Assembly: GCA_963763135.1 (NCBI GenBank)
Contig: CAVXNJ010000005.1
Location: 248,001-312,000, forward strand
DNA length: 64,000 bases
DNA from: JANMZO01 sp963763135
Lineage (GTDB): Bacteria > Actinomycetota > Acidimicrobiia > Acidimicrobiales > JANYDT01
Direction: 5' to 3'
The translations under genes were made by a program, and so were the position numbers. The notes beneath the pieces were generated by a model, which ran no database searches, was not told the origin of the DNA, and saw nothing but the letters and a program-made list of their open reading frames with translations. Each line of letters begins with the position of its first letter. Within the stretch, counting starts at the first letter, position 1. Below are positions 17,332 through 25,272 of the stretch, piece by piece.

Positions 17332-18662
17332 GCGGAGTCGATGGCGGCCCGGGTTCGACGTCCTCCGACGTAGGACCGGACCCGACCGCATCCATGCGGT
17401 TGCTCATGGCCGACCTGTTTCCGCACTGTCGCAGCATTACCGGCGACGGCGTCCGCCAGACGCTCGAGCGAATCCAGCGTGAGATCCCTGTCGTCGTCCA
17501 TGAGGTACCTACCGGGACGCCCGTTCTCGACTGGACCGTCCCTGAGGAATGGAATGTCCGGGAGGCGTGGATCAAATCCCCTACCGGCCGGCGGATCGTC
17601 GATCTGTCGGAGCACACGCTTCATCTCATGAGCTACAGCGAGCCCGTCCACGCGGCGATGCCGCTCGACGAGCTCAAACAACACCTCCATTCGCTGCCCG
17701 ATCGCCCGACGCAGATCCCGTACGTGACGTCGTACTACCGCCGCAACTGGGGATTCTGCCTTCGACATGAGCTGCTTGAGACGCTGACCGACGAAGGCGA
17801 CTACGAGGTCTTCATCGACAGCGACTTCCGGCAGGGGTCGCTGACGTACGGCGAGCTCGTGATCCCCGGCACGTCACCAGACGAGCTTCTGATCACGACA
17901 CACATCTGTCACCCGTCGATGGCCAACGACAATCTGAGCGGGATTGCGGTGGTCACCGAGTTGGCCCGACGACTCGCTTCGTCGCCGCGCCGCTTGACCG
18001 TCCGGTTCCTGTTCATCCCCGGCACGATCGGGTCGATCACGTGGCTGGCCACGAACCGCGAGTTGGTCGATCGCGTCCGGGGTGGTGTGGTTGTGACCGG
18101 TGTGGGCGACCTCGGCGACCCGACCTGGAAGCGACCCCGAGCCGCCGACACCGCGATCGACCGGGTCGCCCGAAACATCCTCGCGGCAGGTGGCGCTCAC
18201 CGCGTGATGGAGTTCTACCCCTACGGCTACGACGAGCGACAGTTCTGCTCTCCCGGATTCAACCTGGCGGTCGGACGCTTCGGACGTTCGATTCACGGCG
18301 AGTATCCCGAATACCACACGTCGGCCGACGATCTCTCGTTCGTGCACGATGACTCCATGACCGAATCCCTGGAGTTGTTGACGAAGATCGTCGACGGGAT
18401 GGATGCCAATCGCACGTACATGAACCTGGAGCCGTACGGCGAGCCACAACTCGGGCGCCGCGACCTCTACCGCACTACCGGCGGTGCCGTGGACCGTCGA
18501 AGCGCCGAGATGGCAGTGTTGTGGATGTTGAGCTTCTCGGATGGAACCAACGACCTCGAAGCCATCAGCACACGGTCCGGAATCGACATGGCGACGCTGG
18601 CCGCCGCCGCCCAAAGCCTGCTTCACGCCGGACTCCTGGCCCCGGTCGACGAAGACGCCTAG
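17328..18662 (+). CDS. DUF4910 (M28-like aminopeptidase fold) protein
   Basis: A 444-residue protein starting at GTG inside the stop of the preceding methyltransferase gene. The segment LITTHICHPSMANDNLSG resembles the zinc-binding HxxHPSxxNDNxSG of the DUF4910/DUF2172 aminopeptidase-like family; further landmarks are FIPGTIGSITWL and YHTSADD, which supply later ligands. The C terminus (about 380-444) looks like a small winged-helix. Members often accompany sugar or antibiotic modification genes, where they are thought to act as amidohydrolases or peptidases; no function is proven here. The translational coupling to a C-methyltransferase suggests one shared substrate. Confidence 0.8.
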   Translation: MSGVDGGPGSTSSDVGPDPTASMRLLMADLFPHCRSITGDGVRQTLERIQREIPVVVHEVPTGTPVLDWTVPEEWNVREAWIKSPTGRRIVDLSEHTLHLMSYSEPVHAAMPLDELKQHLHSLPDRPTQIPYVTSYYRRNWGFCLRHELLETLTDEGDYEVFIDSDFRQGSLTYGELVIPGTSPDELLITTHICHPSMANDNLSGIAVVTELARRLASSPRRLTVRFLFIPGTIGSITWLATNRELVDRVRGGVVVTGVGDLGDPTWKRPRAADTAIDRVARNILAAGGAHRVMEFYPYGYDERQFCSPGFNLAVGRFGRSIHGEYPEYHTSADDLSFVHDDSMTESLELLTKIVDGMDANRTYMNLEPYGEPQLGRRDLYRTTGGAVDRRSAEMAVLWMLSFSDGTNDLEAISTRSGIDMATLAAAAQSLLHAGLLAPVDEDA

Positions 18663-18721
18663 ACCCAACAACCGGCCTCCGGTCATTCACCCTTCGCGAC
18701 CTCAAACTCAGGGCCCGCAGC

Positions 18722-19684
18722 TCAGGCCGGTGCCGTTGCGATCGCGTAGACCTGTCGACGGGGCACGCCCGTTTCATCCGAGACCGCATCGACCGCATCG
18801 CGGGTGCGCATTCCCTGGTCTCTGAGCGCGTCGATCTTGGCCCGGATCAGGCTGGGATCGACTTCGGGCGACGCTGCGCCACGCAAATCCTCACGCCCTC
18901 CCAGCACGACGACGAACTCGCCACGCGGTTCGCTCAACGCGAATTCAGTAACGGCGTCGGCGAGCGATCCGCGCCAGGTGGTTTCGAACTTCTTCGTAAG
19001 CTCGCGACTCACGCTGACCCGACGATCAGCCCCGACCACTCCGATGAGATCAGTCAGGGTTTTCGCAATGCGCTGCGGCGATTCGTAGATCACCGACGTT
19101 CGCGTTTCCGTCGCCAAGGCATTCAGCCGTTCCTTGCGATCGCGTCCCGACCGAGGAAGGAACCCCTCGAAGACAAACCGGTCCGTCGGAAGCCCACTCA
19201 CCGCGAGGGCCACGATTACGGCAGCAGCTCCGGGCACGCACGTGACCCGAAAACCAGCCGCGGCGACCGCGGCGACGACCCGCTGACCGGGGTCGGAAAT
19301 CGCCGGGGTACCGGCATCGGTCACGAGCGCAATCTGCTGGCCCCGTTGAAGCAGGCCGATGAGACCTTCGGCCGCGGCACCCTCGTTGTGCTCGTGAACC
19401 GCAAGCATCCGCTTTCCCGTGATGCCAAGTGCACTTAGTAACTTGCGGGTGTGCCTGGTGTCTTCGCACGCGATCGCATCGCAGTCGCGAAGCGTCGCGG
19501 CCGCCCGGGGCGAACAGTCGCTGAGGTTCCCAATCGGTGTGGCGACGAGGATCAGCTCACCTTCGTCAGCGCTTCGCTCGACCCAACCCTCCGGTTCGTC
19601 CAACGACTCCGTGAGGTCGCTGTCGTCGCGGGAATCGGTGTCGTCGCGGGAATCGCTGTCGTCGGCGGTCACGTCGTCGGTCAT
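18722..19684 (-). CDS. rsmI: 16S rRNA 2'-O-ribose C1402 methyltransferase
   Basis: RsmI, about 320 residues from the ATG at 19682-19684, which overlaps the upstream DUF192 stop by four bases. Tetrapyrrole-methylase-fold signatures are clear: LILVATPIGNLSD, ACEDTRHTRKLL, VTDAGTPAISDPG, VPGAAAVIVAL and a C-terminal GEFVVVLGG. It modifies C1402 in the decoding centre. The first 40 residues are an acidic extension with a short repeat (DSRDDTDSRDDSD), absent from most homologues and encoded by a DNA tandem repeat. A longer open frame upstream overlaps DUF192 and is not used. Confidence 0.93.
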   Translation of the reverse strand: MTDDVTADDSDSRDDTDSRDDSDLTESLDEPEGWVERSADEGELILVATPIGNLSDCSPRAAATLRDCDAIACEDTRHTRKLLSALGITGKRMLAVHEHNEGAAAEGLIGLLQRGQQIALVTDAGTPAISDPGQRVVAAVAAAGFRVTCVPGAAAVIVALAVSGLPTDRFVFEGFLPRSGRDRKERLNALATETRTSVIYESPQRIAKTLTDLIGVVGADRRVSVSRELTKKFETTWRGSLADAVTEFALSEPRGEFVVVLGGREDLRGAASPEVDPSLIRAKIDALRDQGMRTRDAVDAVSDETGVPRRQVYAIATAPA

Positions 19685-20031
19685 CGAAGCTCCAGCCGGT
19701 CGTTGCGGCTTACACCGAGCTGGGCAAACCGGCCCGCTTCGGCCTCGATCATCACGTTGGCCGTCAGGCTCGGCAGGAACAGGCGATTGCGCGGAAGCCG
19801 GCGAATCCAACGGACCAGCAACGAGCCGTCGGCGGCCCGCGAACAGCCGGCGACATCGAGCGCGAACTTCATGCGAAACGAGTGCACGCTCCGACACGGC
19901 TCAAGCACGAACACGCCCGCCACGCCATGTCGACCGAGCAGACCGATCCGGCGGGTTGCGCGCGTCGTGGCGACTTCCGCGTCGCACAGTCGGGTACCCC
20001 CGTGCCACAGGCCCACATCGGATTCGGTCAT
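19681..20031 (-). CDS. DUF192 family protein
   Basis: A 116-residue protein containing the DUF192 core: R(I)GLLGRHGVAGVFVLEPCRSVHSFRMKFALDVA, then a beta-rich C terminus ending DRLELR. DUF192 proteins are often exported, but no signal peptide is present here, so a cytoplasmic location is likely. The function is unknown for the family. It overlaps rsmI by four bases and is probably co-transcribed with it. Confidence 0.78.
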   Translation of the reverse strand: MTESDVGLWHGGTRLCDAEVATTRATRRIGLLGRHGVAGVFVLEPCRSVHSFRMKFALDVAGCSRAADGSLLVRWIRRLPRNRLFLPSLTANVMIEAEAGRFAQLGVSRNDRLELR

Positions 20032-20052
20032 CGCCGTACCCGAGCAACCCGG

Positions 20053-21147
20053 TTACTTGGAAACGTTGAACTTGAAGTCCATGACGTCGCCGTCTTGCAC
20101 GACGTATTCCTTGCCTTCCATGCGTGCCTTGCCGACTTCGCGGGCCTTGGCCCACGAGCCGAGCTCGATGAGCGTTTCCCAGAAGATCGTCTCGGCCTTG
20201 ATGAAGCCACGCTCGAAGTCGGAGTGGATCTCGCCCGCGCACTCCGGCGCCTTCGCTCCGGCCCGGAACGTCCAGGCGCGCGATTCCTTCTCGCCGGTGG
20301 TGAAGTACGTGCGCCGGCCGAGGAGGCGGTAGGCGGACTGCATGACGCGAGGGAGAGCACCTTCGCCGAGGCCGAACCCGTCGAGCATTTCCTTGCGCTC
20401 GGCTTCGTCGAGCATGGCCGCCTCGGCTTCGAGTTGCACGCACATCGCCAGAACCTCCGAGTGCCCGGCCATCAGATCAGCGACGGGCTTGGCCAGTTCA
20501 TCAGCGCGCTCAATATCCTCATCGCCCACGTTCACGACGCAAAGCACCGGCTTGTTCGTGAGGAGGAAGAACTGCTTCAGCTCGGCTTTGTCGTCGGCGC
20601 TGATACCGGCGCGGTACAGCGGCGTGCCTTCACTGAGAATCGCCTGGGCCCGCTGCAGGGCGTCGACGCCGGCCTGAAGCGTCTTGTCGAGCTTCAGCTG
20701 CTTTTCGCGCTTGGGAAGCTGGGCTTCCACGCTCTGGAGGTCGGCGAGGGCCAATTCGATCTCGACGACGGCGAGATGGTCGAGCGGATTCGTCGGACCG
20801 GGCACCTCGTCGCCGGTCGAACCCTTGTCGAAGGCCCGCAGAACGAACACGATTCCGTCGACCTCACGGATGTTGGCCAGGAACTTGTTCCCGAGACCTT
20901 CGCCTTTGCTGGCGCCTTCCACGAGACCGCCGATGTCGACGAACTCGCTTGTCGCGTGCACGATCACTTTCGTCTTCGACATCTCGGCTAGTGCCAGCAA
21001 CCGGTGATCCGGAACCTTCGCCCGACCGACGTTGGGCTCCTTCGTGGCGAACGGGTACGGCGCCGCGAGCGCCCCACCGCCGGCAAGCGCGTTGAACAAC
21101 GACGACTTGCCCGCATTCGGAAGACCGACAAAACCAAAGCGCTCCAT
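20053..21147 (-). CDS. ychF: Obg-like ATPase YchF
   Basis: A 364-residue P-loop protein. Motifs: GLPNAGKSSLFNAL (G1), the switch segment, FVDIGGLVEGASKGEGLGNKFL (G3), and the NKPVLCVVNV site that confers ATP over GTP preference in YchF. The C-terminal TGS domain is seen in RAWTFRAGAKAPECAGEIHSDF and ends with DGDVMDFKFNVSK. YchF binds ribosomes and modulates translation and stress responses. It is a normal-length, ubiquitous gene on the minus strand, upstream of the DUF192/rsmI pair. Confidence 0.95.
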   Translation of the reverse strand: MERFGFVGLPNAGKSSLFNALAGGGALAAPYPFATKEPNVGRAKVPDHRLLALAEMSKTKVIVHATSEFVDIGGLVEGASKGEGLGNKFLANIREVDGIVFVLRAFDKGSTGDEVPGPTNPLDHLAVVEIELALADLQSVEAQLPKREKQLKLDKTLQAGVDALQRAQAILSEGTPLYRAGISADDKAELKQFFLLTNKPVLCVVNVGDEDIERADELAKPVADLMAGHSEVLAMCVQLEAEAAMLDEAERKEMLDGFGLGEGALPRVMQSAYRLLGRRTYFTTGEKESRAWTFRAGAKAPECAGEIHSDFERGFIKAETIFWETLIELGSWAKAREVGKARMEGKEYVVQDGDVMDFKFNVSK

Positions 21148-21153
21148 AAGGGC

Positions 21154-22236
21154 TCATACGTTACTGGCCAGGGCACCTCCCCCGGGACCGGGTGCTTCGA
21201 CGTAGCGCCGAAGCAGCGAGCGCCATCCCGGACCCCACGGGGCGGGCGATCCGTCGGGGAACAGCGCATGTTCACAGCGCGCCGAATACGCAAGCGAATG
21301 GACCGTGCCGCACACCGCCAACCGCGTTTCGTCGCTGGTGAACGGGCACCCGCGGGCCAACTCATAATCCGCGACGAATGCGCCGATCTCGGTGACGGTG
21401 GGCATCATCGGATCGGAAAGCGACCAATTCGTGGAAAACGCCCGGGCGACCCCACCAATCGCCCAGGCTTCGTACTCGGTCACCAGACTGTCAAGGTCAT
21501 AGACCGTGGATACCCTCGGCTCGGTTCCGCTGAGGTCCAACCGCACGTTTTCGGGCCGCAGATCAGCATGCGCGACAACCAGGCGACCGGCGCCGGTTGC
21601 GGTTAGTTCCGATGCGGCCGCCAACGCCGAGTCGGCCAGTTCGTCGATCCACTCGGCCCCGGTCGCCGTGGCCTCGAAATCAAACAGCGGCGAATGCGGG
21701 GGTGGGTACCGACCGGGCCACGCCGGTCGTAGATCGGCGAAGTCGTTCGGACCCAGGGCCTCGGAGATCGCGAAACTGCAGCGGGCCAGAGCTTGGCGTC
21801 GATCGGCTGGGCGGACATCGACCACGTCACCGACCGCCCGCCAACTTTCAACGAGCGCCGCCCCGGAACCTACGGGTACGGGCGCATCGCAGAGCGCAGT
21901 TGCCACCGGAAGGCCGGCGGAGCCGAGCGCCGCCTGGGCCCGGAGGACCGCCTGCAGTCGCGGCACGAGATGACCTCGGTGAACTTTCACCACGACGCGC
22001 TGCGGCTGAAGTGCCCCGGAGCCACCGGACCCCGAACCATCGAAGCCGACCACGAGTCCCGAGCTCAGACGGACGAGCGCTATCCCGGAGGGCACAGCGA
22101 ATTCGCTGACCAGATTCATCACGGCATCGGCCGCGGTACGGGCGTCAGCGGTCCCGAACAGGTCCGCCAAAAGGGAATCGCCCTGAGCCTCGGAGAGGCG
22201 CAGGGCGAGTTCCTGGCGAATGCTGGCGTCTGTCAC
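21154..22236 (-). CDS. Aminoglycoside/choline-kinase-like phosphotransferase
   Basis: A 360-residue kinase-fold protein. The N lobe contains VVVKVHR; the catalytic loop is VVAHADLRPENV (HxDxxxxN type) and the metal-binding Asp lies in VYDLDSL. These are the APH family hallmarks, phosphorylating small hydroxylated molecules. The identity of the substrate is open; resistance is only one possibility. It starts at GTG with TAGCAT seven bases upstream and lies just upstream of ychF on the same strand (six-base gap). Confidence 0.72.
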   Translation of the reverse strand: MTDASIRQELALRLSEAQGDSLLADLFGTADARTAADAVMNLVSEFAVPSGIALVRLSSGLVVGFDGSGSGGSGALQPQRVVVKVHRGHLVPRLQAVLRAQAALGSAGLPVATALCDAPVPVGSGAALVESWRAVGDVVDVRPADRRQALARCSFAISEALGPNDFADLRPAWPGRYPPPHSPLFDFEATATGAEWIDELADSALAAASELTATGAGRLVVAHADLRPENVRLDLSGTEPRVSTVYDLDSLVTEYEAWAIGGVARAFSTNWSLSDPMMPTVTEIGAFVADYELARGCPFTSDETRLAVCGTVHSLAYSARCEHALFPDGSPAPWGPGWRSLLRRYVEAPGPGGGALASNV

Positions 22237-22243
22237 TCAGTCG

Positions 22244-22249
22244 ATGCTA
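22244..22249 (-). promoter_or_regulatory. Putative -10 element (TAGCAT), leaderless start of the phosphotransferase
   Basis: Read on the minus strand, TAGCAT ends seven bases before the GTG at 22236. Confidence 0.45.
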
Positions 22250-22328
22250 CCGACGACCATCGACGATGTGTGTCAGAGCGACCTTCAGATCAAGCGTTGG
22301 CGGGTCCGAAACCAACGCCCCGAATGGT

Positions 22329-24017
22329 CTACCTCCAGCCGCCGGTGGACCAGTTCGACCCGGTCCACGAACTACCGGTCCACGACGAACCGGTCCACGA
22401 ACTACCGGTCCACGACGAACCGGTCCACGAACTACCGGTCCACGACGACCCCGTCCACGAACTACCGGTCCACGACGACCCCGTCCAGGAACTGCCGTTC
22501 CAGGTTCCGCCGTTCCAGGTGTTCGCGTTGAGCGTGGATGACACCATCGTCGCGATGTTCCATGGCTTGGCGAAGATGTCGATTTCGCCGGTGAGCTGTT
22601 TACCGCCGATGGTCGGTCGGCGGGTACCGCGAGTGGCATCCAGGGTCCCGAGCCCGGTCGCCTGTACTCGCGCCGGTTCGACAAAGCCTTGGTCATTGAC
22701 GCCGAGCACCCAGGCCAAGTTGATCTCGCCCTGCCCCTGCGTGCCACGTGTTTCGTTCGGGAGCCAAACAGCGTGGAGCTTCAGCTCACCCTTGATCTGG
22801 TCCGGCGTGGCGTTCGGACGCTCCTGGGCGATCAGGGCGACCGCACCGGCCACGACGGCCGACGCCTGCGAAGTGCCCGATCCCTTGAAGAACCGGGTTC
22901 CGATGCGGGCCGACGGGTATTCGTTGTCGGCTTTGCCGCCAACGACACGCAGGCTCGGAAGCGATACACCCGGAGCGATGACATCGGGACCGCGTCCGAC
23001 CCAGGACTGCTTACCCGTGCTGGAGAAGTCGGCGACGCCGTCGTCGTTCAACGCAACGGTGCCCTTGGTGTCGGCCGCCCCGACGCTGAGGAGGTACGGG
23101 TCAGTGGCGGGCATGGCGAGACCCGAGGCCTTGCCATCGTTGCCGGCGGCCACGACGACGGTGATGCCCTTGCGCCAGGCCACCTCGAGGGCAAACGTAA
23201 GCGGACTTAGCGTGTAGTCCTGGGTGCTGTCGGTCGCGTAGGCCAACTCGAGCACCTTGATGTTCATGCCGTTGTCGTTCTTGTGCTGGACGATCCAGTC
23301 GACCGCAGCGATGACCTGGCTGACGTCGGTGACGCCGTTGCCGTCGCCCACCTTGACGTTCACGATCCGGGCATCGGGGGCCATACCGATGAATGCGGAA
23401 CTGTTGCCGACGTAGCTCGTAACGCCGTCGTCCTTGCCCGCAATGATGCCGGCGAGGTGCGAGCCGTGACCGTAGTTGTCCTTGTAACGACGGTTCGCGT
23501 CCTGCGATTCGAAGGAGAGGTCGGGCCCGTTGATCACTCGCCCGTTGAGGCCGTTCTGGTTGACAACGCCGGTGTCGATAATGGCGACATCGACGCCCCG
23601 ACCGGTGAAGCCACGCTTCCAGTACTCCTGCGCACCGGTGATGAGCGTGGTGTTGTACATCGACGTGGTGGTCGATGTCTGCTCGTAGGTCGACCCCGGC
23701 AGCACGCCCTGGGTCTTCATCGTGCCGTTCGACGTCACGGAGGCGATCCCCGCCTCGGCTTTCAACCGGGCGAGCCGCGACTTCGGCAGCCTGGCCGAGA
23801 AGCCATTCACGATCGGAAGTTCCCGGTCGATATGGCCGCCCAACCGGACAACGGAACTGCGGGCGACCGAGCTGCCTCCGGGGGTGGCGGTCACCACGAC
23901 CGACACCTGTTCAGCGGCTGACGCCTGTGGAGCAGCATGGGGCGCCACAAGGCCGGCCACCATCGCTAGGGGACCCGCAAACAGGACTGTTCGCTTCGTA
24001 CGGCTTCTGATCATCAC
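22329..24017 (-). CDS. Secreted S8 subtilisin-like protease with Trp-rich repeat tail
   Basis: A 562-residue exported protease; start GTG 24017 or the adjacent ATG 24014. A signal peptide (1-35, ending ASA) is followed by an inhibitor-like propeptide and the S8 catalytic triad: Asp148 (AIIDTG), His184 (YGHGSH) and Ser383 (GSGTSQASA). The oxyanion Asn is in AAGNDG. The last 65 residues switch to about ten tandem copies of a WTGSS pentapeptide (first copies NTWNGG and TWNGSSW). The repeats are nearly identical at DNA level, which signals recent expansion. The tail may bind cell wall, polysaccharide or neighbouring cells; that is inference. Confidence 0.92.
   Translation of the reverse strand: MMIRSRTKRTVLFAGPLAMVAGLVAPHAAPQASAAEQVSVVVTATPGGSSVARSSVVRLGGHIDRELPIVNGFSARLPKSRLARLKAEAGIASVTSNGTMKTQGVLPGSTYEQTSTTTSMYNTTLITGAQEYWKRGFTGRGVDVAIIDTGVVNQNGLNGRVINGPDLSFESQDANRRYKDNYGHGSHLAGIIAGKDDGVTSYVGNSSAFIGMAPDARIVNVKVGDGNGVTDVSQVIAAVDWIVQHKNDNGMNIKVLELAYATDSTQDYTLSPLTFALEVAWRKGITVVVAAGNDGKASGLAMPATDPYLLSVGAADTKGTVALNDDGVADFSSTGKQSWVGRGPDVIAPGVSLPSLRVVGGKADNEYPSARIGTRFFKGSGTSQASAVVAGAVALIAQERPNATPDQIKGELKLHAVWLPNETRGTQGQGEINLAWVLGVNDQGFVEPARVQATGLGTLDATRGTRRPTIGGKQLTGEIDIFAKPWNIATMVSSTLNANTWNGGTWNGSSWTGSSWTGSSWTGSSWTGSSWTGSSWTGSSWTGSSWTGSSWTGSNWSTGGWR
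22350..22500. repeat. 15-base tandem repeat inside the subtilase gene
   Basis: Units of the type CCGGTCCACGACGAA and CCGGTCCACGAACTA alternate about ten times, coding WTGSS on the minus strand. Near identity implies slippage or recombination, so copy number probably varies among strains. Confidence 0.9.
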
Positions 24018-24153
24018 GTCGATACTTTCACTGAGAGTGGTATTTGCTGAAGCATTTCGGCATTCGGCTCAAATTCCTGCACTCTATGTAGTCATTTTCT
24101 TCTCGAATGATCCGTACGACCCATCAAGGCGCCCGACCCGACGGGGGTCGAAA

Positions 24154-24231
24154 TTTCCGGTGCACTACCGTGCCGCCTGCGCACCCGGTCCCAACCCACC
24201 GCGTGACCGGGCCCCGTTTCCGGTGCACTAC
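24154..24231. repeat. 15-base direct repeat upstream of bL37
   Basis: TTTCCGGTGCACTAC occurs at 24154-24168 and 24217-24231. The second copy runs into TACAAT (24229-24234), a good -10 hexamer for the bL37 gene. The core GTGCAC is palindromic. Confidence 0.7.
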
Positions 24232-24243
24232 AATGTTCCCCCT

Positions 24244-24330
24244 ATGTCGAAGCGAACCAACAAGCGCAAGCTCCGCGCCCGCAAGAAGAAAGCCAACCAC
24301 GGCAAGAAGCCAAATTGCGGTCGCGGCTGA
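24244..24330 (+). CDS. Large ribosomal subunit protein bL37
   Basis: A 28-residue, Lys/Arg-rich peptide starting MSKRTNKRKLRAR and containing KANHGKKPN. The motif KANHGKRPN is the hallmark of mycobacterial bL37 (about 24 residues), bound to 23S rRNA. The homologue here has four extra residues at the C terminus, including a Cys. No ribosome-binding site precedes the ATG; TACAAT lies nine bases upstream. The gene is easily missed because of its size. It is divergent from the subtilase and followed by a strong hairpin. Confidence 0.8.
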   Translation: MSKRTNKRKLRARKKKANHGKKPNCGRG

Positions 24331-24370
24331 CGTTTTTCGCGTTCGTCTCTCGCAATTTCATTTTTGAAGC

Positions 24371-24395
24371 GTGACCGGCCGAAACGGCCGGTCAC
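24371..24395 (+). terminator. Perfect 11-base-pair hairpin after bL37
   Basis: GTGACCGGCCG (24371-24381), loop AAA, CGGCCGGTCAC (24385-24395). No T-run follows. The left arm with its flank TTTTGAAGC is repeated at 24425-24443 without a partner arm. Confidence 0.6.
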
Positions 24396-24486
24396 ATTCG
24401 CGTTCCGGCCACGACGCCACGACATTTTGAAGCGTGACCGGCCCGCGTCATGTGCAGCGCGTTGGGTCCTGTGGCCCAAGGCACAG

Positions 24487-24492
24487 TAGGTT
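24487..24492 (+). promoter_or_regulatory. Putative -10 element (TAGGTT), leaderless start of the VOC gene
   Basis: TAGGTT ends six bases before the GTG at 24499. Confidence 0.5.
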
Positions 24493-24498
24493 CACGTC

Positions 24499-25236
24499 GT
24501 GCTGAAGTTACGTTCGCTGACTATCACCGACGAGCCCGTAGTCTGGGAACGTCTCGGATTTTCCGTAGTGAATTCGTGTGTACGCATCGGCGACGTGAAA
24601 CTTCGTCTGATCGGCGTCCCGACCGGCGCCGATGCAGCGAGCACTGAGAGGCCCGGCGGAATCGTCGGATGGGAATTCGCTACCGATGGCGGCGCGTTGC
24701 CCGACGCCATCGATGGCATTGACGTCGTCGGGGAAACTGCGTCGTCGGACCACCCGACGCCCGGTGCCGATGAACGACCCGTGCACCCGAACGGGGTCGT
24801 GCAGATCGATCACCTCGTCGTTTCAACGCCGGTCATCGACCGGACGATCGCCGCCTTTGAATCAGCGGGCCTCGACTGCCGTCGCCAACGGGAACGAACC
24901 TACGGCTCGGGTGATCGAGCGACGACGATGCGCCAGGCCTTCTTTTGGCTCGGCGGCAGCGACGCCGCCCCCGAAGACCGGGTGCTGTGTGAGGTCGTCG
25001 GGCCGAAGATCATCGACGAAACACGCTCCGCGAAACCGGCCACCTTCTTCGGACTCGCTCTGACGAGCAATGACCTCGATGCCACCGTTGACTCGATGGG
25101 TGACCTGATCAAACCGGCGATCACTGCCGTACAGGCCGGGAGACGCATCGCCACGGTCCGCTCGTCCGCCGGGTCCACGGTGCCGATCGCCGTCATGAGC
25201 CCGCACGTCAACCCGGCTGATGTCGGCGCAGCCTGA
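24499..25236 (+). CDS. VOC-superfamily (glyoxalase-like) protein
   Basis: A 245-residue protein with two vicinal-oxygen-chelate repeats: a degenerate N-terminal one (WERLGFSV, about 1-95) and a C-terminal one starting VQIDHLVVSTP (about 102), followed by FESAGLDC and ALTSNDLDATVDSMG. His in IDHLVV and a Glu in CEVVG could be metal ligands. The reaction is not identifiable. It is the first gene of a pair with an enoyl-CoA hydratase 36 bases downstream. The GTG start fits the leaderless promoter pattern. Confidence 0.72.
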   Translation: MLKLRSLTITDEPVVWERLGFSVVNSCVRIGDVKLRLIGVPTGADAASTERPGGIVGWEFATDGGALPDAIDGIDVVGETASSDHPTPGADERPVHPNGVVQIDHLVVSTPVIDRTIAAFESAGLDCRRQRERTYGSGDRATTMRQAFFWLGGSDAAPEDRVLCEVVGPKIIDETRSAKPATFFGLALTSNDLDATVDSMGDLIKPAITAVQAGRRIATVRSSAGSTVPIAVMSPHVNPADVGAA

Positions 25237-25272
25237 GCTTTACAAGCCCCTTACCAAACCTGGAGACAACCC

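Noticed and set aside
19882..20991. Plus-strand open frame opposite ychF
   Set aside because: ychF has complete GTPase motifs on the other strand; the plus frame has none and no start context.
22350..22500. CRISPR-like array
   Set aside because: There are no spacers: units are contiguous 15-mers that maintain a protein reading frame.
21793..23217. Long plus-strand open frame opposite the phosphotransferase and subtilase
   Set aside because: It is the mirror of real minus-strand genes. Its VHELPVHDEP repeats are the reverse reading of the WTGSS units, and it has no recognisable domain.
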